This document shows, one piece after another, positions 7,981-16,221 of a stretch of DNA of 64,000 bases (within the stretch, counting starts at the first letter, position 1; the number at the start of each line of letters is the position of its first letter). Position numbers and translations under genes: made by a program. Location of the stretch: contig CEFQ01000010.1 in NCBI GenBank assembly GCA_900068845.1, positions 899,441 to 963,440 of the forward strand, written 5' to 3'. The notes below the pieces were generated by a model, which was not told the DNA's origin, ran no database searches, and saw only the letters and a list, made by a program, of their open reading frames with translations. This DNA comes from Enterobacter ludwigii (GTDB lineage: Bacteria > Pseudomonadota > Gammaproteobacteria > Enterobacterales > Enterobacteriaceae).

Positions 7981-9420
7981 ATGCAATTTATTAATAGCTG
8001 GCAGCAAGAATTACCCGGATGCTACACCGCGCTGGACCCAACCCCATTGGCGGGCGGACGGCTGTTTTATCACAATGCGCCACTGGCACAGGAGATGGGT
8101 TTAGACGATGCGCTGTTCGCAGGCAACGGGCACGATGTGTGGTCAGGACGCGGATTGTTGCCGGGCATGTCGCCGCTGGCGCAGGTTTACAGTGGTCATC
8201 AGTTTGGCGTCTGGGCAGGACAACTGGGTGACGGACGCGGCCTCCTGCTCGGCGAACAGCAGCTGGCGAATGGTCGTAAGCTCGACTGGCACTTAAAAGG
8301 CGCAGGTTTGACGCCTTATTCGCGTATGGGCGATGGCCGCGCGGTAATCCGCTCCAGCGTGCGAGAATTTCTCGCTTCCGAAGCGCTACATCATCTTGGC
8401 ATTCCGACCACGCGCGCGCTGGCGTTAGCCATTGGCGATGAGCCCGTGCTGCGCGAAACGCAGGAGCGCGGCGCGATGTTAATGCGCATCGCAGACAGCC
8501 ATCTGCGTTTCGGCCATTTTGAGCATTTCTATTACGGCGGTGAACAAGACAAAGTGCGCCTGTTGGCAGATTACGCTATACGCCATCACTGGCCGCAGCT
8601 CAAAGACGAGGCCGATCGCTACGTGCTGTGGTTCACCGATATCGTCAAGCGCACCGCCAGCCTGATCGCCCATTGGCAAAGCGTGGGCTTTGCCCACGGC
8701 GTAATGAACACCGATAACATGTCGATTCTTGGCTTAACGTTGGATTATGGCCCATACGGTTTTCTCGACGACTATCAGCCGAATTACATCTGCAATCACA
8801 GTGATTATCAGGGCCGCTACGCCTTCGAAAATCAGCCGATGATTGGTCTGTGGAACCTCAATCGTCTGGCACATGCTTTGTCGGGTCTGATGACCACCGA
8901 GCAACTCAAACAGGCGCTCGGCCATTATGAAAATGCGCTGATGCGCGTTTGGGGCGAGAAAATGCGCGCCAAACTTGGCTTGCTGAAGGCAGATGCCAAC
9001 GACAACACGCTGCTGACCGGCTTGTTGTCGATGATGACGACGGAACACAGTGACTACACGCTGACCTTCCGCATGCTGAGCGAGACGCAGCAACAGGAAA
9101 CCCGTTCGCCGTTACGCGATGAGTTTATCGATCGCGACGCCTTTGATCGCTGGTACAGCGACTATCGCCAGCGCTTGTTGCAAGATGAGGCCAGCGATGC
9201 GCAGCGTCAGGCGGTGATGAAGGCGGCCAATCCGGCGCTGGTATTACGCAATTATCTGGCACAGCAGGTGATTGAAGAGGTGGAAAACGGTGAGATAACC
9301 GCATTGGAAACGCTGCATTGTGCATTACAGCAGCCGTTTAGCGATGCGGCCGTCAGCGCGGAGTTGCGCCAACGGCCACCGGAGTGGGGCAAAACGCTGG
9401 AAGTGAGTTGTTCCAGCTAA
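7981..9420 (+). CDS. selO: Protein adenylyltransferase SelO
   Basis: Pseudokinase-fold enzyme that transfers AMP from ATP to Ser, Thr or Tyr of target proteins, linked to redox homeostasis. The ATG at 7981, preceded by CAGGAG, gives 479 aa, within one residue of E. coli SelO (YdiU); the upstream in-frame start at 7942 has no RBS. Visible motifs: QLGDGRGLLLGE near 81-92, ATP-contacting Lys106 in LKGAGLTPYSRMGDGRA, and the catalytic pocket VMNTDNMSILGLTLDYGPY with Asp245, Asn246 and Asp255. The C-terminus CSS has no selenocysteine. It converges on aroH with a 6-nt gap. The small gene ydiE, next to it in E. coli, is absent. Confidence 0.97.
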   Translation: MQFINSWQQELPGCYTALDPTPLAGGRLFYHNAPLAQEMGLDDALFAGNGHDVWSGRGLLPGMSPLAQVYSGHQFGVWAGQLGDGRGLLLGEQQLANGRKLDWHLKGAGLTPYSRMGDGRAVIRSSVREFLASEALHHLGIPTTRALALAIGDEPVLRETQERGAMLMRIADSHLRFGHFEHFYYGGEQDKVRLLADYAIRHHWPQLKDEADRYVLWFTDIVKRTASLIAHWQSVGFAHGVMNTDNMSILGLTLDYGPYGFLDDYQPNYICNHSDYQGRYAFENQPMIGLWNLNRLAHALSGLMTTEQLKQALGHYENALMRVWGEKMRAKLGLLKADANDNTLLTGLLSMMTTEHSDYTLTFRMLSETQQQETRSPLRDEFIDRDAFDRWYSDYRQRLLQDEASDAQRQAVMKAANPALVLRNYLAQQVIEEVENGEITALETLHCALQQPFSDAAVSAELRQRPPEWGKTLEVSCSS

Positions 9421-9426
9421 GCGATA

Positions 9427-10473
9427 TTAAAAACGGCTGTCGACTGCGGCAGCCAGTTTCGCCAGCACCTCGGCGCTGTCTTCCCAGCCGAGGCACGGAT
9501 CGGTGATAGACTGGCCATACGTCAGCGCTTCACCGCTCACTACTTTTTGATTCCCTTCCTGCAGGAAACTCTCAATCATTACGCCGGCCACCGCCCGCGA
9601 TCCCGCACGGATTTGCGCGGCCACGTCATCAGCAACATCACGCTGACGACCATGCTGCTTCAAACAGTTGCCGTGGCTAAAGTCGATTACCAACTGCTCA
9701 GGCAAATTAAAGTCACGTAAATTGGCGGCGGCCGCCGCCACATCTGAGGCGTGATAGTTCGGTTGACGTCCGCCGCGCAGGATCACGTGACCATGCGGAT
9801 TGCCGCTGGTTTGATAAATGGTCATTTGGCCGTTTTTATCCGGTGACAGGAACATGTGACTGGCGCGTGCGGCGCGAATCGCATCCACGGCGATCTGCAC
9901 ATTACCGTCGGTGCCGTTTTTAAAACCGACCGGGCAGGAGAGCGCGGAAGCCATTTCACGGTGAATCTGGCTTTCGGTGGTGCGCGCACCAATCGCGCCC
10001 CAGCTGATCAGGTCGGCAATAAACTGGCCGATCACCATATCGAGGAATTCGGTGGCCGTTGGCATGCCCAGCGCGTTGATATCGAGCAACAATTTTCGGG
10101 CGATAGCGATACCGCGGTTCACATCGTAGCTGCCATCCAGATCGGGATCGGAGATCAGGCCTTTCCAGCCAATCACGGTGCGCGGTTTTTCGAAATAGGC
10201 GCGCATCACGATTTCCAGACGATCTTTATGGCGCTCACGCAGCACGTTCAGACGTTCAGCATAGTCAATGGCGGCTTTTGGGTCGTGCAGCGAGCAAGGG
10301 CCAATAATCACCAGTAGACGCGGATCCTCACCGGTCAGGATGCGCGCAATGCGTTGGCGAGAAGCGGTGACGTTAGCAGCAATCTCTGCCGAAATAGGGT
10401 GTTCATGAGCCAGCGTAGCCGGAGTCAGCAGGCTACCGATGCGCGCAGTACGCAGTTCATCAGTCTTGTTCAT
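9427..10473 (-). CDS. aroH: 3-deoxy-7-phosphoheptulonate synthase (DAHP synthase), AroH type
   Basis: First enzyme of aromatic biosynthesis: condenses PEP and erythrose-4-phosphate. The ATG at 10473 gives 348 aa beginning MNKTDELRTARI, matching E. coli AroH in length and N-terminus; an in-frame ATG 12 nt upstream adds only MRIP. Class I signatures include LLVIIGPCSLHD (PEP-site cysteine) and GARTTESQIHREMASAL. The tryptophan-sensitive AroH assignment rests on similarity and on the ppsR neighbour. A RBS-like GAG lies 8 nt before the ATG. I could not confirm a TrpR operator upstream. Confidence 0.95.
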   Translation of the reverse strand: MNKTDELRTARIGSLLTPATLAHEHPISAEIAANVTASRQRIARILTGEDPRLLVIIGPCSLHDPKAAIDYAERLNVLRERHKDRLEIVMRAYFEKPRTVIGWKGLISDPDLDGSYDVNRGIAIARKLLLDINALGMPTATEFLDMVIGQFIADLISWGAIGARTTESQIHREMASALSCPVGFKNGTDGNVQIAVDAIRAARASHMFLSPDKNGQMTIYQTSGNPHGHVILRGGRQPNYHASDVAAAAANLRDFNLPEQLVIDFSHGNCLKQHGRQRDVADDVAAQIRAGSRAVAGVMIESFLQEGNQKVVSGEALTYGQSITDPCLGWEDSAEVLAKLAAAVDSRF

Positions 10474-10651
10474 TGGGATTCTCAAAATTTGTTCTTCGCA
10501 ACGGTGAAATACCGGGAAGTGATGGTGGTCACAATAAACTAATAGCCTGCGAATTCAACCTGCTAAAAACAAAGGTCATCACAGCAGACGGAAGCCAGGC
10601 TTTACGATCGTGATACAGGTGCAAAAAGGACCGTCAAACCGCGTATGCATC

Positions 10652-10690
10652 GTAGCGGCGCAATGTATTGCGCGATAATCGCGCCGCTAC
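10652..10690. repeat. GTAGCGGCGC intergenic palindrome, copy 1
   Basis: Arms GTAGCGGCGC and GCGCCGCTAC, 39 nt in total, with an inner stem around ATTGCGCGATAAT. The same element recurs at 59572-59611. It lies between the ppsR stop and the aroH start and resembles REP-type extragenic palindromes. It could form a strong hairpin in RNA from either strand. Confidence 0.88.
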
Positions 10691-10701
10691 AGAATGTGAG
10701 A

Positions 10702-11529
10702 TCAATACATGCTACGACTCAGGCCCATGATATCGAGAATTTTAGTGGCGATCTCTTCTACAGAATAATTGGTACTGTTGAGGTAACGAATCTGGTTAGT
10801 ACGGAACAGTGCTTCCACTTCGCCCACTTCAAGTCGGCACTGGCGCAGCGAGGCATAGCGGGTATTTTCGGCACGCTCCTGACGAATTGCAGCCAAACGT
10901 TCCGGATCGATGGTCAGACCAAAAAGTTTATGTTGATGCGCACGCAGCGCCGGCGGGAGCTTTAGGTTATCCATATCATCGGCGATGAAGGGATAGTTGG
11001 CGGCACGTACGCCAAACTGCATCGCCAGGTAAAGGCTGGTGGGCGTTTTACCGCAGCGGGATACGCCGAGCAAAATCACCTGCGCATCTTCCAGGCCGCG
11101 CAGGGAAATGCCGTCGTCATGCGCTAAGGTGTAATCGATGGCCGCAATACGCGCGTCATATTTGCCGAGGTTGCTGGCGGTTAAACCGTGCGTGCGGTGT
11201 GCCACCGGCATCGAGGCCACACCCAACTCACTCTGCAACGGTGCCACCAGCGCCTGTACGATGTCCTGACAAAAGCCTTCACTCTCCAAAATAATTTCGC
11301 GGACATCGGGCGTGACGATGGAAAAAAACACCACTGGGCGTACGCCGCTCTGCTGATACAACGCGTTAATCTGTGCCTTAACGGCTTGGGCACGCTGCAC
11401 ATTTTCTACAAACGGCAGCGTCACGCTATGGATCATCACGGGAAACTGCGACAGTACCGCATGCCCGAGCACTTCGGCGGTAATCGCGGTGCCATCAGAA
11501 ATATAGAATACGCTTCGTTCAGTGTTCAT
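10702..11529 (-). CDS. ppsR: PEP synthase regulatory kinase/pyrophosphorylase
   Basis: Bifunctional enzyme that inactivates PEP synthase by ADP-dependent phosphorylation of a threonine beside the catalytic histidine, and reactivates it with inorganic phosphate. The ATG at 11529 gives 275 aa starting MNTERSVFYISDG, near the 277 of E. coli; an upstream start would add 16 residues without homology. The P-loop GVSRCGKT is at residues 155-162. It is divergent from its target ppsA across a 450-nt region. Confidence 0.96.
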   Translation of the reverse strand: MNTERSVFYISDGTAITAEVLGHAVLSQFPVMIHSVTLPFVENVQRAQAVKAQINALYQQSGVRPVVFFSIVTPDVREIILESEGFCQDIVQALVAPLQSELGVASMPVAHRTHGLTASNLGKYDARIAAIDYTLAHDDGISLRGLEDAQVILLGVSRCGKTPTSLYLAMQFGVRAANYPFIADDMDNLKLPPALRAHQHKLFGLTIDPERLAAIRQERAENTRYASLRQCRLEVGEVEALFRTNQIRYLNSTNYSVEEIATKILDIMGLSRSMY

Positions 11530-11979
11530 AGTGCGAAATATCCTCTTGCGTACCAATGCCCAAATAATCGATAACAATATTTCATTTTAAATAATAGTAA
11601 AATGAAATATCCATATTGTCTGCTATTGTGCTCACAAAGCTGAATCAGCGAATAAACAATTTAATATGAAATGCTGTTTCGAAAAGCGATATTTTCGCGC
11701 ATTTTCCTTTTCGCGCATGAAATAAAGTTTGAAGGCGTTGCGCAACAAAAATCAATCGCTAACCCTCTGAAAAAGGGAAAAATATCGTTGTGGCAATCCA
11801 TTAGCGTGAAATAACGCGGTTGCGCAACTCAATTAATTCTAAGTACTAATCCTATTTTGTCATTCTTTTCCTGCTTTAACGATTCAACACTTAGTCTTTA
11901 TTAATGGGTTGTGCCAGGCTGGTTTGGCGAACAGCAAAATGTTCCATGTGTATTCACATCATTTAAAAGGATAATCTCA
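11530..11979. promoter_or_regulatory. Divergent ppsR/ppsA control region
   Basis: 450 nt, AT-rich. It holds a perfect 13-bp inverted repeat (11577-11589 and 11598-11610, loop 8 nt) close to ppsR, two copies of GTTGCGCAAC (11737-11746 and 11819-11828), and several TGAAAT elements at about 11602, 11667, 11717 and 11807. Cra activates ppsA in E. coli, but I could not find a convincing TGAAWCNNTTCA palindrome here. Exact promoters are not assigned. Confidence 0.6.
11577..11610. repeat. Perfect AT-rich inverted repeat upstream of ppsR
   Basis: Arms ATATTTCATTTTA and TAAAATGAAATAT, 13 bp each with no mismatch, and loop AATAATAG. It begins 48 bp upstream of the ppsR start. With no adjacent T-run and no gene ending there, an operator is more likely than a terminator. 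Confidence 0.8.
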
Positions 11980-14367
11980 ATGTCCAATCAAGACCAACAG
12001 TCGCTAGTGCTCTGGTACAACCAGCTTGGCATGCATGATGTTGATCGGGTGGGAGGCAAGAATGCTTCCCTCGGAGAAATGATTACTAATTTGTCGTCGC
12101 TGGGCGTTTCCGTTCCAAACGGGTATGCGACCACATCTTACGCATTTAATCTGTTTCTCGATCAAAGCGGACTGAACCAGCGTATTTATGATTTGCTGGA
12201 TAAAACGGATGTTGATGATGTTGCAGAACTCGCGCAAGCGGGCAAACAAATTCGTCAATGGGTGATCGATACGCCTTTCCAGCCTGAGCTGGAAGCGGCG
12301 ATTCGCAGCGCTTACGAACAACTCTCTGCTGATGATGATGAGGCCTCCTTTGCGGTGCGATCGTCAGCGACCGCCGAGGATATGCCCGATGCCTCGTTTG
12401 CGGGTCAGCAGGAGACTTTCCTGAACGTGCAGGGCTATGACGCGGTGATCATCGCGGTGAAGCACGTTTATGCATCCTTATTTAACGATCGTGCCATCTC
12501 TTACCGGGTGCATCAGGGCTACGATCATCGCGGCGTCGCGCTCTCGGCCGGTATTCAGCGCATGGTGCGCTCGGATCTCGCTTCGTCAGGCGTGATGTTT
12601 ACCATTGATACGGAATCGGGCTTTGATCAAGTGGTGTTTATCACCTCAGCCTTCGGTTTGGGTGAAATGGTGGTGCAGGGCGCGGTCAACCCCGACGAAT
12701 TTTACGTGCATAAACCCACGCTGGCAGCCAATCGTCCGGCGATTGTGCGCCGCACCATGGGCTCGAAAAAGCTGCGCATGGTTTACGCGGATTCGCAAGA
12801 ACATGGCGAGCAGGTGCGGATTGAAGATGTCGAGCAGGAACAGCGCGATCGCTTCAGTTTAACCGATGACGAAGTACAAGCGCTGGCGCGACAAGCGGTG
12901 CTGATTGAACAGCACTACAAACGCCCGATGGACATTGAGTGGGCGAAAGATGGCCACACCGGCAAACTGTTTATCGTGCAGGCACGTCCGGAAACGGTGC
13001 GTTCCAATGGTCAGGTGATGGAACGCTACACGCTGCAGGGTAAAGGGAAAGTGGTGGTCGAGGGCCGGGCCATTGGTCATCGCATCGGAGCCGGTGAAGT
13101 CAAAGTCATCCATGACATCAGTGAAATGCACCGCATTGAAAAAGGCGATGTGCTGGTGACCGACATGACCGATCCTGACTGGGAACCGATCATGAAGAAA
13201 GCCTCGGCAATCGTAACCAATCGCGGCGGTCGTACCTGCCATGCGGCGATCATCGCGCGTGAACTGGGCATTCCAGCGGTGGTGGGTTGTGGCGATGCGA
13301 CCGATCACCTGAAGGATGGCCACAAAGTGACGGTTTCCTGCGCCGAAGGCGATACCGGTTATGTCTATGATGAACTGCTGGACTTTGACGTCACCAGTTC
13401 GCAGGTCGATACCATGCCGGATCTGCCGCTGAAAATTATGATGAACATCGGTAATCCGGATCGTGCTTTCGATTTCGCCTGCTTGCCAAACGAAGGTGTA
13501 GGTTTGGCGCGTCTTGAGTTCATCATTAACCGCATGATTGGCGTGCATCCGAAAGCGCTGCTGGAATTTGATCAGCAAACGCCAGAGTTGCAGCAACAGA
13601 TTCGTCAAATGATGAAAGGCTTTGATGACCCGATTGAGTTTTACATCGGCCGTTTGACTGAAGGGATCGCTACGCTGGGCGCCGCGTTTGCGCCGAAGCG
13701 TGTGATTGTGCGTCTCTCGGATTTCAAAACCAATGAATATGCCAATCTGGTCGGCGGCGAGCGTTATGAGCCGGAAGAAGAGAATCCGATGCTTGGTTTC
13801 CGTGGCGCGGGTCGTTATGTCGCTGACAACTTCCGCGACTGCTTCAAGCTGGAGTGTGAAGCAGTGAAACGGGTGCGTAATGAGATGGGACTGACCAACG
13901 TTGAGATCATGATTCCGTTCGTGCGTACCGTCGATCAAGCCGAAGCGGTGGTAGCCGAATTAGCGAAAAATGGCCTGAAGCGTGGCGAAAACGGTTTGAA
14001 AGTGATCATGATGTGTGAGATCCCTTCTAATGCCTTGCTGGCTGAGCAGTTCCTCGAGCATTTCGATGGCTTCTCAATTGGTTCTAATGACATGACGCAG
14101 CTAGCGTTGGGCCTTGATCGTGACTCTGGCGTGGTGTCCGCGCTGTTTGATGAGCGTAATGATGCCGTAAAAGCGCTGTTGTCGATGGCGATCAAAGCGG
14201 CGAAGAAGCAGGGTAAATACGTCGGCATTTGTGGGCAAGGCCCGTCGGATCATCAGGACTTTGCGGCATGGCTGATGGAGCAGGGCATTGATAGTTTGTC
14301 GCTCAATCCGGATACCGTGGTCGAAACCTGGCTGGGTTTAGCAGAACTGAATGCCGCGAAACATTAA
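11980..14367 (+). CDS. ppsA: Phosphoenolpyruvate synthase
   Basis: Converts pyruvate and ATP to PEP, AMP and phosphate, the first gluconeogenic step on pyruvate or lactate. The ATG at 11980, preceded by AAAAGGATAAT, gives 795 aa; E. coli PpsA has 792. Domains: N-terminal ATP-grasp (about 1-340), swivelling phosphohistidine domain with His421 in GGRTCHAAIIARELGIP, and C-terminal PEP/pyruvate barrel (from about 460, with SIGSNDMTQL). Thr419 next to His421 is the residue targeted by PpsR. A terminator follows. Confidence 0.98.
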   Translation: MSNQDQQSLVLWYNQLGMHDVDRVGGKNASLGEMITNLSSLGVSVPNGYATTSYAFNLFLDQSGLNQRIYDLLDKTDVDDVAELAQAGKQIRQWVIDTPFQPELEAAIRSAYEQLSADDDEASFAVRSSATAEDMPDASFAGQQETFLNVQGYDAVIIAVKHVYASLFNDRAISYRVHQGYDHRGVALSAGIQRMVRSDLASSGVMFTIDTESGFDQVVFITSAFGLGEMVVQGAVNPDEFYVHKPTLAANRPAIVRRTMGSKKLRMVYADSQEHGEQVRIEDVEQEQRDRFSLTDDEVQALARQAVLIEQHYKRPMDIEWAKDGHTGKLFIVQARPETVRSNGQVMERYTLQGKGKVVVEGRAIGHRIGAGEVKVIHDISEMHRIEKGDVLVTDMTDPDWEPIMKKASAIVTNRGGRTCHAAIIARELGIPAVVGCGDATDHLKDGHKVTVSCAEGDTGYVYDELLDFDVTSSQVDTMPDLPLKIMMNIGNPDRAFDFACLPNEGVGLARLEFIINRMIGVHPKALLEFDQQTPELQQQIRQMMKGFDDPIEFYIGRLTEGIATLGAAFAPKRVIVRLSDFKTNEYANLVGGERYEPEEENPMLGFRGAGRYVADNFRDCFKLECEAVKRVRNEMGLTNVEIMIPFVRTVDQAEAVVAELAKNGLKRGENGLKVIMMCEIPSNALLAEQFLEHFDGFSIGSNDMTQLALGLDRDSGVVSALFDERNDAVKALLSMAIKAAKKQGKYVGICGQGPSDHQDFAAWLMEQGIDSLSLNPDTVVETWLGLAELNAAKH

Positions 14368-14425
14368 CCTAACGGCAATGTGCAGGCATTAGACTCGATT
14401 CTAATGTGTCCGCGCTGAATTCATT

Positions 14426-14452
14426 AAGGCCAGCTCTGCTGGCCTTATTTTT
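14426..14452 (+). terminator. Terminator after ppsA
   Basis: Perfect 9-bp stem AAGGCCAGC / GCTGGCCTT with loop TCT, followed by ATTTTTG, 58 nt after the ppsA stop. Confidence 0.9.
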
Positions 14453-14467
14453 GCCTGTTTTAAAGGC

Positions 14468-14573
14468 AAAAAAAAGCCCATCACAGGGGATGGGCAAAGA
14501 CTACACACAGCAATTCTTTACTTTACTCAGGGGAATAAGGTTGTTTAAAAATCAGTAGCTTGATTCCAAACAT
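14468..14573 (-). ncRNA. rprA: RprA small regulatory RNA
   Basis: Hfq-dependent small RNA that activates rpoS translation and links the Rcs envelope-stress system to biofilm control. On the minus strand the 3' half is nearly identical to E. coli RprA as I recall it: CCCCTGAG, then GAATTGCTGTGTGTAGTC, then TTTGCCCATC and a hairpin GCCCATCCCCTGTGATGGGC ending in eight T. The 5' part keeps the stem AATCA-AGCTAC-TGATT at the expected 32-nt distance from CCCCTGAG. The 5' end is set by the E. coli length (about 105 nt) and is approximate. It lies beside ydiK, as in E. coli. Confidence 0.92.
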
Positions 14574-14580
14574 AGGAAAC

Positions 14581-14623
14581 ATGTTATTGATCAGGCTGGT
14601 CGACGTCTTTAAGAATCCTCTTA
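14581..14623 (-). promoter_or_regulatory. rprA promoter with RcsB box
   Basis: On the minus strand TAAGAGGATTCTTA (14610-14623) matches the RcsB consensus TAAGAATATTCCTA in most positions and is a near-perfect palindrome. Its centre is about 43 bp upstream of the predicted RNA start, right for activation over a poor -35. A TAACAT hexamer (14581-14586) serves as -10. Confidence 0.72.
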
Positions 14624-14844
14624 TTAGTTTAAAGCTGATAACCTTTTGAGGTGTTTTTTCTCACTTTTAACCCCGCTTTCAGCTGTAAAAATAATCATTC
14701 CATTAGTGAATCCCGCCTAAATGGCTTAAAACTGCGTTTTTTCTTAAAAATTGCTAATGGAAAAAATTTATTGTCACGATGAAAGTTGCGGTCGCATTAG
14801 GGCGGTTAAAGTAAGGCCAGTCTAAAACGGTGAAAGTGCAGTGG

Positions 14845-14878
14845 GCAGAGTGGGGCGTATTCCTGCGCCCCACTCTGC
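14845..14878. repeat. Perfect 13-bp hairpin downstream of ydiK
   Basis: Arms GCAGAGTGGGGCG and CGCCCCACTCTGC with an 8-nt loop, starting 26 nt after the ydiK stop on its strand. No T-run follows on the minus strand, so it is either an imperfect terminator or an RNA-stability element. Confidence 0.75.
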
Positions 14879-14903
14879 ATTCGCCTCTGCGGCCTGTTTG
14901 CGC

Positions 14904-16019
14904 TTAGGGTTGTTCTTCTTCATGATCGGCGAGCGCTTCGATGGCGGTTTGCATATCGTCATCCGGTTCGGGCGCTTCATGCATCCACACTGTGACCAGT
15001 CGATAAGAGACCGCCAATACCACCGGGCCGATAAACAGTCCGATCATTCCGAAGGCAATCAACCCGCCAATAACGCCGGAGAGAATGAGGATCATCGGCA
15101 AATCGGCGCCCATGCGAATCAACACCGGACGCAATACGCTGTCCAGCGTGCCCACCACGCAGCTCCACACCAGCAGCACCGTGCCCCAGGTGGTATCGCC
15201 GCTCCAGTAAAGCCAGATAATGGCTGGCACCAATACCACTAGCGGCCCAAGCTGCACTAAACAGGTTAGAATCATCAGCACGGTTAACAGCGTGGCATAG
15301 GGAATACCGGAAATCGCCAGACCAATACCGCCGAGCACCCCTTGAACCAGCGCGGTGACAACCACGCCCAGCGCCACGGCACGAATGGCCTGACCGGCCA
15401 GCAATACCGCGGCATCGCCACGCCGTCCGCTCATGCGATAAGCAAAATGACGAATGCCGTGACCCACCTGTTCGCCCCGCCAGTAGAGCAGCACGCTAAA
15501 CAGCAGCATGACGATGAGATGCATCATAAAGCGGCCAAAATGTCCGGCCTGCGCCACGAAAAAGCCCGTAGTCCGACCAATATAAGGCTGCACCTGGTTC
15601 AGCATTGCGGCACCGCCGCCATCGACTAATTTGTGGTAGCTGGAGTAGAGTTTTCTGCCGACATAGGGGATCTCACGTAGCCAGGCGAAATCGGGCATCA
15701 GCAAATGGCGCTGTGTCGCCCAGGCGATCACGGGCGCGCTATTATCAATCAGGCTGCTCACCAGCAGAGCGATAGGAATAATAAACAGCAGTAACAGCAA
15801 AATGGTCATGGCGATGACCGCCAGTGAGCGTCGCCCCCATAAAAGCTGTTGCAGACGAATCATCATCGGCCAGGTGGCAATGACCACCATACTTGCCCAG
15901 GCGAAGCCCAAAATAAAGGGCTGCACCACCCACAGACAGGCGATGATCATGATCAGAATGAACATCAGTGAAAACAGCATTTGCGGTAAATCCATACCGC
16001 GTTGCAGGTTTTTCATCAC
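14904..16019 (-). CDS. ydiK: AI-2E family transporter YdiK
   Basis: Inner-membrane protein of the AI-2E/PerM family, substrate unproven. Length is 371 aa (E. coli YdiK 370) with several hydrophobic helices; the C-terminal block GVIGGLIAFGMIGLFIGPV is the family hallmark. Translation can start at GTG 16019 or ATG 16016; GAGG upstream is 9 nt from the GTG. It is divergent from ydiJ, and a PurR-type operator lies 168 bp upstream. I recall ydiK being listed in comparative PurR regulons, which would fit; that is memory, not something shown here. Confidence 0.93.
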   Translation of the reverse strand: MMKNLQRGMDLPQMLFSLMFILIMIIACLWVVQPFILGFAWASMVVIATWPMMIRLQQLLWGRRSLAVIAMTILLLLLFIIPIALLVSSLIDNSAPVIAWATQRHLLMPDFAWLREIPYVGRKLYSSYHKLVDGGGAAMLNQVQPYIGRTTGFFVAQAGHFGRFMMHLIVMLLFSVLLYWRGEQVGHGIRHFAYRMSGRRGDAAVLLAGQAIRAVALGVVVTALVQGVLGGIGLAISGIPYATLLTVLMILTCLVQLGPLVVLVPAIIWLYWSGDTTWGTVLLVWSCVVGTLDSVLRPVLIRMGADLPMILILSGVIGGLIAFGMIGLFIGPVVLAVSYRLVTVWMHEAPEPDDDMQTAIEALADHEEEQP

Positions 16020-16187
16020 AACGGTTAACCTCGATTGAATCCTTCAGAGTGGGGCTGAACAGCCCTGATTAATGATGATCTATTTCCTGAAAATTAAACA
16101 GGAAAAGCAGCGACAGCGGTGCGCTTTCCTGAAAAAACAGCAGGCAGCAGAAAAGTATGATAAAACCAAGGGCTGAAAAAAATCACG

Positions 16188-16203
16188 ACGCAAACGTTTA
16201 CAA
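16188..16203. promoter_or_regulatory. PurR-type operator between ydiK and ydiJ
   Basis: ACGCAAACGTTTACAA agrees with the PurR consensus ACGCAAACGTTTNCNT at all but the last fixed position. It ends 18 nt before the ydiJ start, where it would cover the ribosome-binding region or promoter, and is 168 bp upstream of ydiK. Confidence 0.75.
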
Positions 16204-16221
16204 CATCTCGGTCACTCAATA

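Noticed and set aside
9400..9420. Selenocysteine at the SelO C-terminus
   Set aside because: The end reads Cys-Ser-Ser-stop with TAA; no in-frame TGA.
10520..10560. Possible TrpR operator upstream of aroH (AAACTAATAG)
   Set aside because: Only a few bases match GTACTAGTTAACTAGTAC; too weak to call.
12859..13938. A 359-codon open frame antisense to ppsA
   Set aside because: It lies wholly inside ppsA, has no RBS and its composition is that expected from the codon use of the highly conserved sense gene.
14686..14702. Partial Fur-like ATAATCATTCC near rprA
   Set aside because: Only half of the palindrome is present, and no promoter overlaps it.
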